In this document: positions 7,961 to 16,202 of the stretch, in pieces
Layout: each line of letters opens with the position of its first letter
Position numbering within the stretch: the first letter of the stretch is position 1
Source of the DNA: Kitasatospora terrestris
GTDB taxonomy: Bacteria > Actinomycetota > Actinomycetes > Streptomycetales > Streptomycetaceae
Assembly (NCBI RefSeq): GCF_039542905.1
Contig: NZ_BAABIS010000001.1
Location: forward strand, 434,001 to 498,000
DNA length: 64,000 nt
Direction: 5' to 3'
Program-made: the position numbers and the translations under genes
The notes under the pieces: model-generated
The model's input: only the letters and a program-made list of their open reading frames with translations
What the model was told of the DNA's origin: nothing
Database searches by the model: none

Positions 7961-8440
7961 GTGGACGGGTTCGAGCGTTTCCTCGGTCTCCTGGACTATC
8001 CGGTGTACGTGGTCACGGCCGCGTCCGACGGTGAGCGGGCGGGCTGCCTGGTCGGCTTCGCCGGGCAGACCTCGATCGACCCGGCCCGGTTCATGGTGTG
8101 GATATCCAAAGCGAACCACACCCACCGGGTCGCCCTGCGCTCCCCCGTCCTGGCGGTCCACCTGCTGCCCACGGACCGGCGGCTCGCCGAGCTGTTCGGC
8201 GCTCTGACCGGCGACGAGGTCGACAAATTCGCGGCCGTCCGCTGGGAGCCGGGCCCGCACGGCGTCCCGCTGCTCGACGACGTCCCGGCCCGCTTCACCG
8301 GACGGGTCCTCGACCGGGTCGACGGGGGCGACCACACCGGCTTCCTCCTCTCCCCCCTGTCCGCCCACGTCCCCGACCCCGCCGCCGCGTCGCTGACGCT
8401 GAAGGGGGCCTCCGACATCGAGGCGGGGCATCCGGCCTGA
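7961..8440 (+). CDS. Flavin reductase-like FMN-binding protein
   Basis: A 159-aa protein with the split-barrel flavin reductase fold: an early VYVVTAASDGERAGCLVGF strand pair, then SIDPARFMVWISKANHTH, which matches the FMN-binding and dimer region of the family, and HLLPTDRRLAELFG. Proteins like this bind FMN and either reduce free flavin or act as small stand-alone oxidoreductases. The GTG start at 7961 follows GGAGGAGG by about nine bases; the open frame upstream to 7889 has no start context. It is followed by a strong hairpin, so the transcript probably ends here. Confidence 0.82.
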   Translation: MDGFERFLGLLDYPVYVVTAASDGERAGCLVGFAGQTSIDPARFMVWISKANHTHRVALRSPVLAVHLLPTDRRLAELFGALTGDEVDKFAAVRWEPGPHGVPLLDDVPARFTGRVLDRVDGGDHTGFLLSPLSAHVPDPAAASLTLKGASDIEAGHPA

Positions 8441-8467
8441 CGCCGCCCCGCCGACCCGCCCGCCCCG

Positions 8468-8490
8468 CCGGCCGCCCGACGGGCGGCCGG
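8468..8490. terminator. Hairpin after the flavin reductase-like gene
   Basis: CCGGCCGCCC and GGGCGGCCGG pair perfectly over 10 bp around a 3-nt loop, 28 bp after the stop codon. Confidence 0.6.
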
Positions 8491-8650
8491 GGGCTCGACC
8501 GGGCGGGTGCCGTCCGTCCCCGGGGCGCCTTCCGGGGGTCGGACGGCGTCCGCCGCCTCATCCACACCATGGCCACCGGTCCCACCCCGTAGGACGGGCA
8601 GGACGTCGGCCCGGCCCACCGATCGCCGCCGGCACGGTCCGGGAGCCGAC

Positions 8651-8719
8651 GTCCGTGCTCCCGCGCACCCGCGCACCCACCGGGACGTCCGTGCTCCCGC
8701 GCATCCGTGCTCCCGCGCA
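8651..8719. repeat. Three imperfect copies of a 17-bp unit
   Basis: GTCCGTGCTCCCGCGCA is found at 8651 and 8687, and ATCCGTGCTCCCGCGCA at 8703, with short CCGCGCACC-type pieces between. The repeats sit directly before the amidase remnant, in the 290 bp after the flavin reductase gene that otherwise hold only the hairpin at 8468. Confidence 0.7.
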
Positions 8720-8731
8720 CCCGCCGGGCCG

Positions 8732-9129
8732 GTGGGAGACGGCCGCACCGTCACCGGCGGCGACTACCTGCTCGCCGTCACCACCCTGCAGTCCTTCGCC
8801 CGCACCGTGGCCCGATTCCTCACCGGTACGACACCTGGCTCACCCCCACCCTCGCCCAACCGCCCCTGCCGCTCGGCGAGATGACCTCCACCGAGGACGA
8901 CCCGTGGCGCACCGCCCGCGCCGGCGCCCCCTTCGTCGCCTTCCCCGCCGTCGTCGCCAACCTCACCGGCGCCCCCGCCATGTCCGTCCCGCTCCACTGG
9001 TCACCGGCCGGCCTGCCCGTCGGCGTCCACGTCCTCGGCCGGCCCGGCGGCGAGGCCGCCCTCTTCCGACTCGCCGCCCAACTCGAAGCCGCCCGACCGT
9101 GGTTCGGGCGGACACCCACCCTCTCGTAG
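8732..9129 (+). pseudogene. Amidase-signature family, C-terminal remnant with a frameshift
   Basis: Two reading frames together give the C-terminal ~130 residues of an amidase. The first frame reads GGDYLLAVTTLQSFARTVARF, minus one residue at each end; the second continues with YDTWLTPTLAQPPLPLG and ends with the family's typical FPAVVANLTGAPAMSVPL, then SPAGLPVGVHVLG and AAQLEAARPW. The change of frame falls near 8815-8826. The catalytic Ser-Ser-Lys region of the family, which would lie some 250 residues upstream, is absent, and a repeat block stands in its place. It cannot make an active enzyme. Confidence 0.75.
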
Positions 9130-9188
9130 CGTTCCCCTCCCCCGTTAAACCGGATGCGGCCGACCCCGCGGCTGGCTAATGTCCCGGC

Positions 9189-9851
9189 GTGGCCCACACC
9201 TATCCCCCGCTGAACGTCGAGATCCGCACGCCGCGCCTCACCCTCGCCGGCGCCACCGACGACCTGCTGGAACGCCTCGTCCCGCACGTCCGCGCCGGGA
9301 TCGCCGACACCCCGCCGTGGCCCCTCGACGACCCGAGCTCCTTCTACGCCGACAGCCCCGAACGCGAATGGCGCTGGCAGCGCTCCGTCTGGGCCGGCCG
9401 GTCCCGCGTCAGCCCCGAGGCGTGGCGCCTCTACTTCGCCGTCCTCGTCGACGGCGAACCCGTCGGCATGCAGGACCTCATCGGCCGGGACTTCCACCGC
9501 TTCGGCACCGTCTCCAGCTTCTCCTGGCTCGCCACCGGCCACCGCGGCCGCGGCCTCGGCAAGGAGATGCGGGCAGCCGTCCTCCACCTCGCCTTCGCCG
9601 GCCTCGGCGCCCGCGAAGCCGGCAGCGACGCCTTCGTCGACAACGCCGCCTCCAACCACATCTCCCGCAGCCTCGGCTACGAACCCAACGGCACCGACTG
9701 GGACACCCGCCGCGGCGAGCCCGCCCGCATCCAGCAGTGGCGCCTCACCCGCGACACCTGGGAGCGGACCCGCCGCGACGACATCCACCTCACCGGCGTC
9801 GAAGCGTGCCTCCCCGTCCTCGGCCTCGGACCGGAGCCCGCCACATCATGA
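9189..9851 (+). CDS. GNAT family N-acetyltransferase (RimJ/RimL-like)
   Basis: A 220-aa cytoplasmic acetyltransferase. The N-terminus PLNVEIRTPRLTLAGATDD is typical of the RimJ/RimL-type GNAT branch; the acetyl-CoA-binding motif A is visible as SWLATGHRGRGLGKEMRAAV (about residues 115-135), and a late N-x-A-S-x-x-x-S-x-x-x-GYE motif reads as NAASNHISRSLGYEPNG. The substrate may be a protein N-terminus, an amino acid or a small molecule. Start is GTG 9189; no strong ribosome binding site is seen. The predicted product ends near residue 200 with a Pro-rich tail. It follows the amidase remnant but is intact. Confidence 0.85.
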   Translation: MAHTYPPLNVEIRTPRLTLAGATDDLLERLVPHVRAGIADTPPWPLDDPSSFYADSPEREWRWQRSVWAGRSRVSPEAWRLYFAVLVDGEPVGMQDLIGRDFHRFGTVSSFSWLATGHRGRGLGKEMRAAVLHLAFAGLGAREAGSDAFVDNAASNHISRSLGYEPNGTDWDTRRGEPARIQQWRLTRDTWERTRRDDIHLTGVEACLPVLGLGPEPATS

Positions 9852-9971
9852 CCCACCACCCAGGCCCCAGCCCCGAGGCCTTCCGTCCGGGATGGCCGCG
9901 CCGCGGCCCCTGCCGGTAGTGTGACCCCCTTCGGGCGCTGTCGGTGCCCGGAGTCCCGAAGGTGGATGCTG

Positions 9972-10886
9972 ATGGCACTCGGTGAGCTGCCCGTCGCGTG
10001 GAGCTTGCCCGCCGCGGATGCCCGTGCCGGTTGGCGGGCGTTGTGGTGGAGCGTCGGACCGGGCAACGAACTCGCGGTGATGCTGGTCCAGAAGAGGAAC
10101 CTGAGCCGCTCCCGGCACACCAGGGGTTGGGTCGGATGGAGCGTGGCCGCTCCGTGCGACGGTGTCCTGGTCGTGGTGTCGGGCGGAGTCGAGCACCGGA
10201 CCGCGGTGACCGGCATCTTCCCGCACACCACCCACCTGGTCCTGCTCCCGCAGTCACGGTTCCTGCTGGTTCAAGGCCGCACGCATCGGGACGACACCGG
10301 AGGGTGGGAGCGGAACGCGCTTCTGTACACGGCCGGGGGACACCCCGTGAGCAGCTTGTGCGTCGGTGACGACATCGACTACGCCCTGTCCGACCGCGAC
10401 GGGGGCATCTGGACCTCGTACGGCGACGAGGGCATTTACGGCGACCACCCGGAGAGTGCTCCCGGCCTGGCCCGTTGGGACACCGACGGCACCCACACCT
10501 GGAGCCCTCGCGGCCGGCTGCCCGTGTGGCCCCTCGGCGGAAACGCGGGCGCCACCGAGGAGTCCACGGCCTGGCTCGCCTGGTACAGCCACAAGGGCCC
10601 CTTCGTGTCACGGGTCGACACCGCCGGCGACGTCACCACCTACCGCAACCCCTTGTGGGGCACCGACGGCATCGCCGTCCGCGGCACCGGGATGCTCCTC
10701 ACCCGCCGCGAGCACGGCCGCTCCCGTGTCGAGTTGAGCCGCGCGGAGTTCCTCGACGACGCCTGGGTGATCACCGGCCAGGAGAAGCTGACCGTCCCCG
10801 GACCCGTGGTGCTGTACTGCGCGCAGGGCCGCGACGGTGTCCTCTGGCTGCGCGCCGGGGACACCTGGATCCGGTTCGAAGTCTGA
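9972..10886 (+). CDS. Uncharacterised 304-aa protein, probable beta-rich fold
   Basis: I do not recognise the family. The protein has no signal peptide or membrane helix. It is rich in Trp, Gly and Asp, with recurrent short strands: GNELAVMLVQKRN, CDGVLVVVSGG, FLLVQGRT, GGIWTSYGDEGIYGD, STAWLAWYSHKG, DGVLWLRAG. Such a pattern of repeated strand pairs resembles a beta-propeller. Start ATG 9972 was chosen because AGGTGG lies seven bases before it; an in-frame GTG exists at 9921. It is convergent with the methyltransferase gene and the two stops are only 22 bp apart. Confidence 0.7.
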   Translation: MALGELPVAWSLPAADARAGWRALWWSVGPGNELAVMLVQKRNLSRSRHTRGWVGWSVAAPCDGVLVVVSGGVEHRTAVTGIFPHTTHLVLLPQSRFLLVQGRTHRDDTGGWERNALLYTAGGHPVSSLCVGDDIDYALSDRDGGIWTSYGDEGIYGDHPESAPGLARWDTDGTHTWSPRGRLPVWPLGGNAGATEESTAWLAWYSHKGPFVSRVDTAGDVTTYRNPLWGTDGIAVRGTGMLLTRREHGRSRVELSRAEFLDDAWVITGQEKLTVPGPVVLYCAQGRDGVLWLRAGDTWIRFEV

Positions 10887-10908
10887 GTGCCGGACACCGC
10901 GTCGTGGG

Positions 10909-11727
10909 CTACTCCCGGGCCTGCCCGCGGCGGCCGCGTACCGCCCAGGCGCGTGCGGTGAAGGCGATCGAGCCGTCCGGGCGGCGGGGGACGGCGGCGG
11001 CGAGGGCGTCGCGGACGCGGTCGCGGTCGGCCGGGGCGAGCGAGGCGACGTAGGCGGGGGCCGGGCCCTGGCCGGCCAGGAACGGGGTCCAGAGGTCGTC
11101 GAAGTCCGCGAAGACGGTGGGGACGTCGACGGCCGTCGTCGACACCTCGACGAGCCCCGCGTCCTCCCACCGAGCGCGCAGCGCCTCCGGCCGGCACAGC
11201 GGGAAGCGGCGCCCCTCGTCGAGGTCCGCCGCGGCCGGGAGGACGCTCGCCGCGGCGCCCCAGAAGGAGCGCAGCAGGCCCATCCCCTCGGCGTAGTCCC
11301 ACACGTACGACGCCACCGTGCCGCCCGGCCGGACGGCGTCGGCCATCGCGGCGACGGCCACCCCCGGTTCGGGGAGGAAGTTCAGCATCAGCGCGCTGAC
11401 CGCCACGTCGCAGGTGCCGCGACCGACCGGCAGTGCCATCGCGTCCGCCACGACGAACCCTGACGCCGTCCGCTCGGCCGCCGCCCGGACGAACGCCTCC
11501 GAGCGGTCGGCCCCCACCACCCACCGGGGCTCGCACCGCTCCGCCACCACCGCCGACAGCACGCCCGTACCGCAGCCCACGTCCAGCCACCGCAGTCCGG
11601 CACCGCACCCGAGCCACCCGACGAACCGCCCCGCGACCTCCCTGCTCCACCGCCCCATGTACCGGTCGTACGCGGCGCCGGCCGCCCACACGTCGTACTT
11701 CTCGCGCTCCACACGGCCACTGTTCAC
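10909..11727 (-). CDS. Class I SAM-dependent methyltransferase
   Basis: A 272-aa methyltransferase of the UbiE/Methyltransf_11 type. Motif I (SAM binding) is WLDVGCGTG; the acidic residue ending strand 2 follows as VGADRS, then VVADAMALPVGRGTCDVAVS contains motifs for the adenine contact and strand 4, and LRW/RPGG follow in order (DAVRPGG). Start is uncertain: GTG 11727 has GGAGCGG upstream, while GTG 11757 gives ten more residues. The substrate is unknown; no biosynthetic partner lies next to it. A divergent small gene begins 47 bp away, so the two may share a promoter region. Confidence 0.85.
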   Translation of the reverse strand: MNSGRVEREKYDVWAAGAAYDRYMGRWSREVAGRFVGWLGCGAGLRWLDVGCGTGVLSAVVAERCEPRWVVGADRSEAFVRAAAERTASGFVVADAMALPVGRGTCDVAVSALMLNFLPEPGVAVAAMADAVRPGGTVASYVWDYAEGMGLLRSFWGAAASVLPAAADLDEGRRFPLCRPEALRARWEDAGLVEVSTTAVDVPTVFADFDDLWTPFLAGQGPAPAYVASLAPADRDRVRDALAAAVPRRPDGSIAFTARAWAVRGRRGQARE

Positions 11728-11774
11728 CACCGACCGCTCCGGGCCGACCCGCGACACACCCGGGAGCCGGCGTG

Positions 11775-12182
11775 GTGGATGATCAGGACGTGCTGGTGCG
11801 TACCGAACTGATGCCGCAGAGCCCGTCGGAGCCGATGACCGTAAGGGTCCACACCCCCGTCGGCAGCGCCGTCGCCGTGTGGCGCGGCGAGCCGCACGAG
11901 GCGGTCGGCCGGCACCACATCGAGTGGACCGTCGACGAGGACGTCCACTGGGGCGTCAACACCCGGCGGGCGGCCGTCGCCGAACCGGGGCTGCGCGAGG
12001 AGTCCGGCCGGGTCGTCCTGCGAGGGCGTCTCCGGCTCGCCGGGGACGGCATGCCGGCGGTCCTCGAGATGGGGGAGTCGCAGCTGCCCTTCGACATCGG
12101 CTCGCCCCCACCGGACGACGGCATCTGGGTGGAGATCACCGTCGACGCGCACAAGGTCGAGCTGTACCCCTACCTGCTCTGA
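11775..12182 (+). CDS. Uncharacterised 135-aa acidic protein
   Basis: Family not recognised. Soluble, acidic and probably beta-rich: VRVHTPVGSAVAVWRG, HHIEWTVDEDVHWGVN, RVVLRGRLRLAG, GIWVEITVDAHKVELYPYLL. The GTG start at 11775 follows GGGAG by eight bases; GTG 11772 is an alternative. It is divergent from the methyltransferase and its stop is 14 bp from the stop of the convergent VOC gene. Codon use is like its neighbours, so it is likely a real gene, but I cannot offer a function. Confidence 0.6.
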   Translation: MDDQDVLVRTELMPQSPSEPMTVRVHTPVGSAVAVWRGEPHEAVGRHHIEWTVDEDVHWGVNTRRAAVAEPGLREESGRVVLRGRLRLAGDGMPAVLEMGESQLPFDIGSPPPDDGIWVEITVDAHKVELYPYLL

Positions 12183-12196
12183 CCGGGACGACGCAC

Positions 12197-12937
12197 TCAG
12201 TGCAGCGCGAGGACGCAGAACTCGTGGCCCTCCGGGTCGGTCAGGCACGTCCACGGGACCTCGCCCTGGCCGAGGTCGAGGTCGGTGGCGCCGAGGGCGC
12301 GGAGCCGGGCGACCTCGGTCTCCTTGTCGTCGCCCGGGTGGGGCAGCAGGTCGAGGTGGACGCGGTCGGGCACGGTCTTCACGTCCGGGGTGCGGATGAA
12401 CTCGAGGTACGGGCCGACGGCCTTCACGGAGCGCAGCGTGGCGTGGTCGTCGGCGACCTCGTGGACGGTCCAGTCGATCGCCTCGCCCCAGAAGCGGGCC
12501 ATGGCGCGCGGGTCGGCGCAGTCGACGACGATCGCGGCGACCGGGCCGGTGTCGCGGTAGACCTCCCGGGGTTCCAGGACGCAGAACTCGTTGCCCTCGG
12601 GGTCGGCGAGGACCGTCCACGGCACGTCGCCCTGGCCGATGTCGACGGGTGCGGCGCCGTGGGCGCGCAGGCGTTCGACGAGTTCCTCCTGGTGGGCGGC
12701 GGAGGTGGTGGCGAGGTCGAGGTGCAGCCGGTTCTTCGTCGCGGTCTTGGGTTGCGGGACGGGGACGACGTCGATGCCGACGTGCACCGGGTCGGGCCAG
12801 AGCAGGCCGCCGGCCGGGCCGACGTAGCTGGTCACGCCGGGGAAGTAGGCGGTCCAGCCGAGTGCCTCCGCCCAGAACCTGCCCACGGCGGGGGCGTCGA
12901 GGGCCTTGATGTTCACCTGGACGGGTCGCAGCGCCAT
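12197..12937 (-). CDS. VOC family protein with two tandem glyoxalase-like domains
   Basis: A 246-aa protein made of two homologous halves. Each begins with a strand such as VNIKALDAPAVGRFWAEALGW or VVDCADPRAMARFWGEAIDW and ends with the family signature PWTVLADPEGNEFCVLEP or PWTCLTDPEGHEFCVLALH. The VOC fold usually binds a metal and serves in lyases, dioxygenases or resistance proteins; this actinobacterial tandem type is mostly uncharacterised. In both halves a His in the centre (RLHLDL, RVHLDL) and the Glu of EFCVL could be metal ligands. Start ATG 12935-12937 was preferred over upstream codons. Confidence 0.85.
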   Translation of the reverse strand: MALRPVQVNIKALDAPAVGRFWAEALGWTAYFPGVTSYVGPAGGLLWPDPVHVGIDVVPVPQPKTATKNRLHLDLATTSAAHQEELVERLRAHGAAPVDIGQGDVPWTVLADPEGNEFCVLEPREVYRDTGPVAAIVVDCADPRAMARFWGEAIDWTVHEVADDHATLRSVKAVGPYLEFIRTPDVKTVPDRVHLDLLPHPGDDKETEVARLRALGATDLDLGQGEVPWTCLTDPEGHEFCVLALH

Positions 12938-12979
12938 GCCGGCGATCCTACGCACCCGTCCGGCCGCGAGCGGGTGGGC

Positions 12980-13186
12980 TCAGCTGTCGCCGCCGCCGCT
13001 GTCGCCCGCCTTGGTGATGCCCCGCCGCCGGTTGCCCTTCTCTAGCTGGCGCAGTGCCTCTCCCAGCGCGACGGTGACGGCGGCGACGGTCCGTACCCAG
13101 CGTGGCCCGCCGCGGTCGGCCCAGATCACGCACACGCATCCGCCGGCCACCAGCGCCAGCACACCGACCAGCACCGCACCCAGCAT
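12980..13186 (-). CDS. Small membrane protein, 68 aa
   Basis: A short gene with an excellent ribosome binding site (GAGGAGGG) before ATG 13184-13186. The product has one N-terminal hydrophobic helix (MLGAVLVGVLALVAGGCVCV), a possible second weak helix (VRTVAAVTVALGEAL) and a basic C-terminus (KGNRRRG) with a Gly/Ser end. No family recognised. It lies between VOC and DoxX genes, all on the minus strand. Confidence 0.6.
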   Translation of the reverse strand: MLGAVLVGVLALVAGGCVCVIWADRGGPRWVRTVAAVTVALGEALRQLEKGNRRRGITKAGDSGGGDS

Positions 13187-13279
13187 GTTCCCTCCTCGGG
13201 GACCACGGCCTCCTCGAACACCGTCAATGTCCCACACGCCGGGCGTCCCCCCGCCTCGGGGCGGTTCGGCCACGCCGGG

Positions 13280-13729
13280 TCAGTGGTGCGCGGGCGACGG
13301 GATCCGGCGGGCGAGGCGCCAGGTCAGGGACGGGCCGGAGCCGGTGTCGGCGGTGGTCATGAGCAGGCCGCCGAGCATGGAGAGGTTCTTCAGGAAGTGG
13401 ATGCGCTGCTGGGCCCGTTCGTCCGCGTCCTCCGTCTCCCAGAAGCGGTGTCCGGCCCAGGTGACCGGTAGGAGGGTGCAGGCGAGGGCCGCGGCGCTGA
13501 GCCGCTGGAAGCGTCCGAGCGCGAGCAGCGATCCGGCGACGACCTGGACGGCGCCGTTCAGGCGGATCGCGGTCGGTACGTCGCGCGGCACGGCGGGCAC
13601 GTCGGCGAGCTCTTCGACCACCGGTTCGGCGGCCGGCGCGAGGCGCTCGGGGTTCATGATGGCGTGCGCTCCCCCGGAGAGGAACATCGACGCGAGCAGG
13701 GGGCGGGCAACGGTTCTGATGAGCGACAT
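13280..13729 (-). CDS. DoxX family membrane protein
   Basis: A 149-aa integral membrane protein. It begins with the family's typical RTVARPLLASMFLSGGAHAI, followed by PVVEEL and a segment with RLNGAVQVVAGSLLALGR, and ends with helices around LSAAALACTLLPVTWAGH and LKNLSMLGGLLMTTAD. DoxX-type proteins have four helices; some take part in redox or oxidative-stress complexes in actinobacteria. Start ATG 13727-13729 follows a GGAAGGAAAG stretch. It is divergent from a small membrane protein gene at 13813, with 83 bp between starts. Confidence 0.85.
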   Translation of the reverse strand: MSLIRTVARPLLASMFLSGGAHAIMNPERLAPAAEPVVEELADVPAVPRDVPTAIRLNGAVQVVAGSLLALGRFQRLSAAALACTLLPVTWAGHRFWETEDADERAQQRIHFLKNLSMLGGLLMTTADTGSGPSLTWRLARRIPSPAHH

Positions 13730-13812
13730 GCCCCGCGTCTTTCCTTCCGGGGACGAACCAACCGTCGGGCGGGCAGGTTGCGCGGGCGGGCGGCGCCGGG
13801 TCTGATGACACC

Positions 13813-14100
13813 GTGGAATTCGACGGAACCGAGCACGAGCCGAACCCGTGGACCCTGCCCGCGGTCGCGATCGGCGGCGGGCTGCTGATCGCGGGTCTGG
13901 TCTGGAGCCGGCTGGTCCTCGCGCCGGCACTGCCGTGCGCGTTCCTGGGCATCGCCTTCGCCGTGGCGGGTCTGCGGCGCGCCCGCCGCACCGGGGGCGG
14001 CCGGCTGGGCGCGTGGGCCGGCCTGGTGCTGTGCTCGGCCGCCGCGGTGGCGGGGACGATGGCGCTGGCCGCGCTGGCCGAGGGCTACGACGGCCTGTGA
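13813..14100 (+). CDS. Small membrane protein, 95 aa (DUF4190-like layout)
   Basis: An acidic N-terminus (MEFDGTEHEPNP) is followed by two or three hydrophobic segments: WTLPAVAIGGGLLIAGLVW, then LPCAFLGIAFAVAGLRRARR, then GAWAGLVLCSAAAVAGTMAL. The central F-x-G-I-A-F-A-x-A-G-L-x-x-A-R-R stretch with a following GG resembles DUF4190-type proteins. Start is GTG 13813 without a ribosome binding site, so a leaderless mRNA is possible. A strong bidirectional hairpin follows. Confidence 0.6.
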   Translation: MEFDGTEHEPNPWTLPAVAIGGGLLIAGLVWSRLVLAPALPCAFLGIAFAVAGLRRARRTGGGRLGAWAGLVLCSAAAVAGTMALAALAEGYDGL

Positions 14101-14140
14101 CGCCGGACCGCATCTGCCTCGGGGCACGGCTGCCGGGAGT

Positions 14141-14171
14141 GGCCCGACGGTTCCTCAGTCTCCGTCGGGCC
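14141..14171. terminator. Bidirectional hairpin between convergent genes
   Basis: GGCCCGACGG and CCGTCGGGCC pair perfectly over 10 bp around an 11-nt loop, between the plus-strand membrane protein and the minus-strand TOBE remnant/acyl-CoA dehydrogenase. Confidence 0.7.
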
Positions 14172-14198
14172 GGGCGGGGCTCACGCCCGTGTCCCCGC

Positions 14199-14360
14199 TC
14201 AGACCGTGGCCGGCGCGGCCTCGGTCGGCTTGATCAGCGCGACCACTGACGAGCCCGCGGCCGGGCCGGGCTCGGCGCAGGCGTCGGCGCAGGCGTCGGC
14301 GCAGGCGGTGATCGCGGCGGTCGGTTCGCCGCCGGTCACGGCGATCTCCACGGCGCCCAT
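14199..14360 (-). pseudogene. Molbindin-like (TOBE/Mop domain) remnant with Ala-Asp-Ala-Cys repeats
   Basis: The 53-codon frame reads GAVEIAVTGGEPTAAIT, then ADAC repeated, and ends GSSVVALIKPTEAAPATV. This is the second half of a Mop/TOBE domain, whose end normally reads V-x-A-(L/V)-I-K-x-T-(D/E). The N-terminal ~20 residues of a molbindin (typically starting LSxRN) are missing. Upstream codons ADAATGEA continue in frame directly from the stop codon of the acyl-CoA dehydrogenase. The loop between the domain halves has been replaced by a 12-bp tandem repeat (14271-14306) coding for ADAC. Molbindins bind molybdate; this fragment is probably non-functional. Confidence 0.5.
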
Positions 14361-14384
14361 CGCCTCACCGGTGGCGGCGTCGGC

Positions 14385-16181
14385 TCAGAAGGCGTCGTCG
14401 GGCATTTCCAGGGCCGTCCGGTCCAGGCTCTCCAGGAGCTGGAACTGGGCCTCGGTCCGGGGCAGTTCGTGGCGGTAGAAGAACCGGCAGGCGTGCCGCT
14501 TGCCGTCGTGGAAGGCGCTGGTGGAGCCCTCGGCGGCGAGGAGCTGCTCCAGCCACAGCCAGGCGACGACGGTGTGGCCGACGGCCTCCAGGTAGGCGGT
14601 GGCGTTGGCCAGGGCCGTCTCCGGGTCGCCGGTCGCCCACAGCCGGCCGGTGACGGTGACGATCCGCTGGAGGTTCGCGTCCAGGCGCGCCGCGTACTCG
14701 GCGGCGTCCCCGCCGACGGCCTTCGCCCGGTCGACGGTCGCCGAGGCGGTCTCCACCAGCAGGCGCAGGCCCGCGCCGCCGTCCATCACGGCCTTCCGCC
14801 CGAGCAGGTCCAGCCCGTGGATCCCGTGCGTGCCCTCGTGGATGGGGTTGAGCCGGTTGTCGCGGTAGAACTGCTCGACGTTGTACTCCCGGGTGTAGCC
14901 GTAGCCGCCGTGCACCTGGATGGCGAGGCTGTTGGCCTCCAGGCACCACTGCGAGGGCCAGCTCTTGGCGATCGGGGTGAGGACGTCCAGCAGCAGGTGG
15001 GCGCGCGCCCGGTCCTCGGGCGTGGCGGCGGTGCGCTCCTCGTCGAGGAGCCGGCCGCAGTACAGCACCAGCGCCAACGCGCCTTCCGCGTAGACCTTCT
15101 GGGCCAGCAGCATCCGGCGCACGTCGGCGTGGGCGATGATCGGCACCTGCGGGCTCGCGGCGTCCTTGGCGCCGACCGGGCGGCCCTGCGGCCGGGTGCG
15201 GGCGTACTCCAGCGCGTGCAGGTAGCCGGTGTACCCGAGTGCGGTGGCGCCGAGCCCGACGCCGATCCGGGCCTCGTTCATCATGTGGAACATGTACGCC
15301 AGGCCGCGGTGCTCCTCGCCGACCAGGTGGCCGACCGCGCCCGGCTCCCCGCCCGGCCGGTGGACGCCCTCGCCGAAGTTGAGCAGCGTGTTGGTGGTCC
15401 CGCGGAAGCCCATCTTGTGGTTGAGCCCGGCCAGGACGACGTCGTTGCGTTCGCCGAGCGCGCCGTCCGCGCCGACCAGCACCTTGGGCACGACGAACAG
15501 CGACAGGCCCTTCACCCCGGGCGGCCCGCCGGGGATCCGGGCCAGCACCAGGTGGACGATGTTCTCGGACAGCTCGTGCTCGCCGCCGGAGATCCACATC
15601 TTGTTGCCGAACAGCCGGTACGTGCCGTCGGCCCGCGGCTCGGCCCGGGTGCGGATGTCGGCGAGCGAGGACCCGGCCTGCGGCTCCGACAGGCACATGG
15701 TGCCGAAGAACCGGCCGTCCACCATCGGCCGGACGTAGGTGTCGATCTGCTCGGGGCTGCCGTGCGCCAGCAGCAGGTTGGCGTTGCCCGCGGTGAGGAA
15801 CGGGTAGGCGGCCGTGCCCGGGTTGGCCGCCTGGAACCAGGCGAAGCAGGCGTTCGCCACCACGGCCGGCAGCTGGGCGCCGCCGACCTCGTGGTCCATG
15901 GCGCTGCCGAGCAGGCCGGTGGAGGCGAAGACGGCCAGCGCCTGCTTCACCTCCGGGATCATGTGGACCCGCTCGCCGTCGAAGCTCGGCTCCTCGGCGT
16001 CGTTCCGCTTGTTGTGCGGGGCGAAGTGCCGCTCGGCGACCTGCTCGCTGAGCTCGAGCGCGGCGTCGAAGGTCTCCCGCGAGTGGTCGGCGTACCGCGG
16101 CCGCGCCGTGAGCGACTGGACGTCCAGCCATTCGTACAGCAGGAAGTCCAGGTCGCGGCGGGAGAGCAGCAGGGAGGTCAT
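14385..16181 (-). CDS. Acyl-CoA dehydrogenase, long (~600 aa) type
   Basis: A 598-aa FAD-dependent acyl-CoA dehydrogenase of the longer class with an extra N-terminal helical segment (LLSRRDLDFLLYEWLDV) and an extra C-terminal domain. The middle-domain signature is clear: GTMCLSEPQAGSSLADIRT, then ISGGEHEL and the substrate/FAD region LNHKMGFRGTTN. The C-terminal part contains QVHGGYGYTREYNVEQFYRD, with the RD and I-x-E-G-T elements of the fold (NPIHEGTHGIHGLDLLG). The expected role is alpha,beta-dehydrogenation of an acyl-CoA in beta-oxidation. Start ATG 16181 follows GGAAGGG by eight bases. A dyad at 16203-16218 suggests repression by a fatty-acid type TetR. Confidence 0.92.
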   Translation of the reverse strand: MTSLLLSRRDLDFLLYEWLDVQSLTARPRYADHSRETFDAALELSEQVAERHFAPHNKRNDAEEPSFDGERVHMIPEVKQALAVFASTGLLGSAMDHEVGGAQLPAVVANACFAWFQAANPGTAAYPFLTAGNANLLLAHGSPEQIDTYVRPMVDGRFFGTMCLSEPQAGSSLADIRTRAEPRADGTYRLFGNKMWISGGEHELSENIVHLVLARIPGGPPGVKGLSLFVVPKVLVGADGALGERNDVVLAGLNHKMGFRGTTNTLLNFGEGVHRPGGEPGAVGHLVGEEHRGLAYMFHMMNEARIGVGLGATALGYTGYLHALEYARTRPQGRPVGAKDAASPQVPIIAHADVRRMLLAQKVYAEGALALVLYCGRLLDEERTAATPEDRARAHLLLDVLTPIAKSWPSQWCLEANSLAIQVHGGYGYTREYNVEQFYRDNRLNPIHEGTHGIHGLDLLGRKAVMDGGAGLRLLVETASATVDRAKAVGGDAAEYAARLDANLQRIVTVTGRLWATGDPETALANATAYLEAVGHTVVAWLWLEQLLAAEGSTSAFHDGKRHACRFFYRHELPRTEAQFQLLESLDRTALEMPDDAF

Positions 16182-16202
16182 GGGGCGCACCCTTCCGATT
16201 GA

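Noticed and set aside
8651..8719. Repeat block as a CRISPR array
   Set aside because: Only three imperfect units, irregular spacing without unique spacers, no dyad in the unit and no cas genes.
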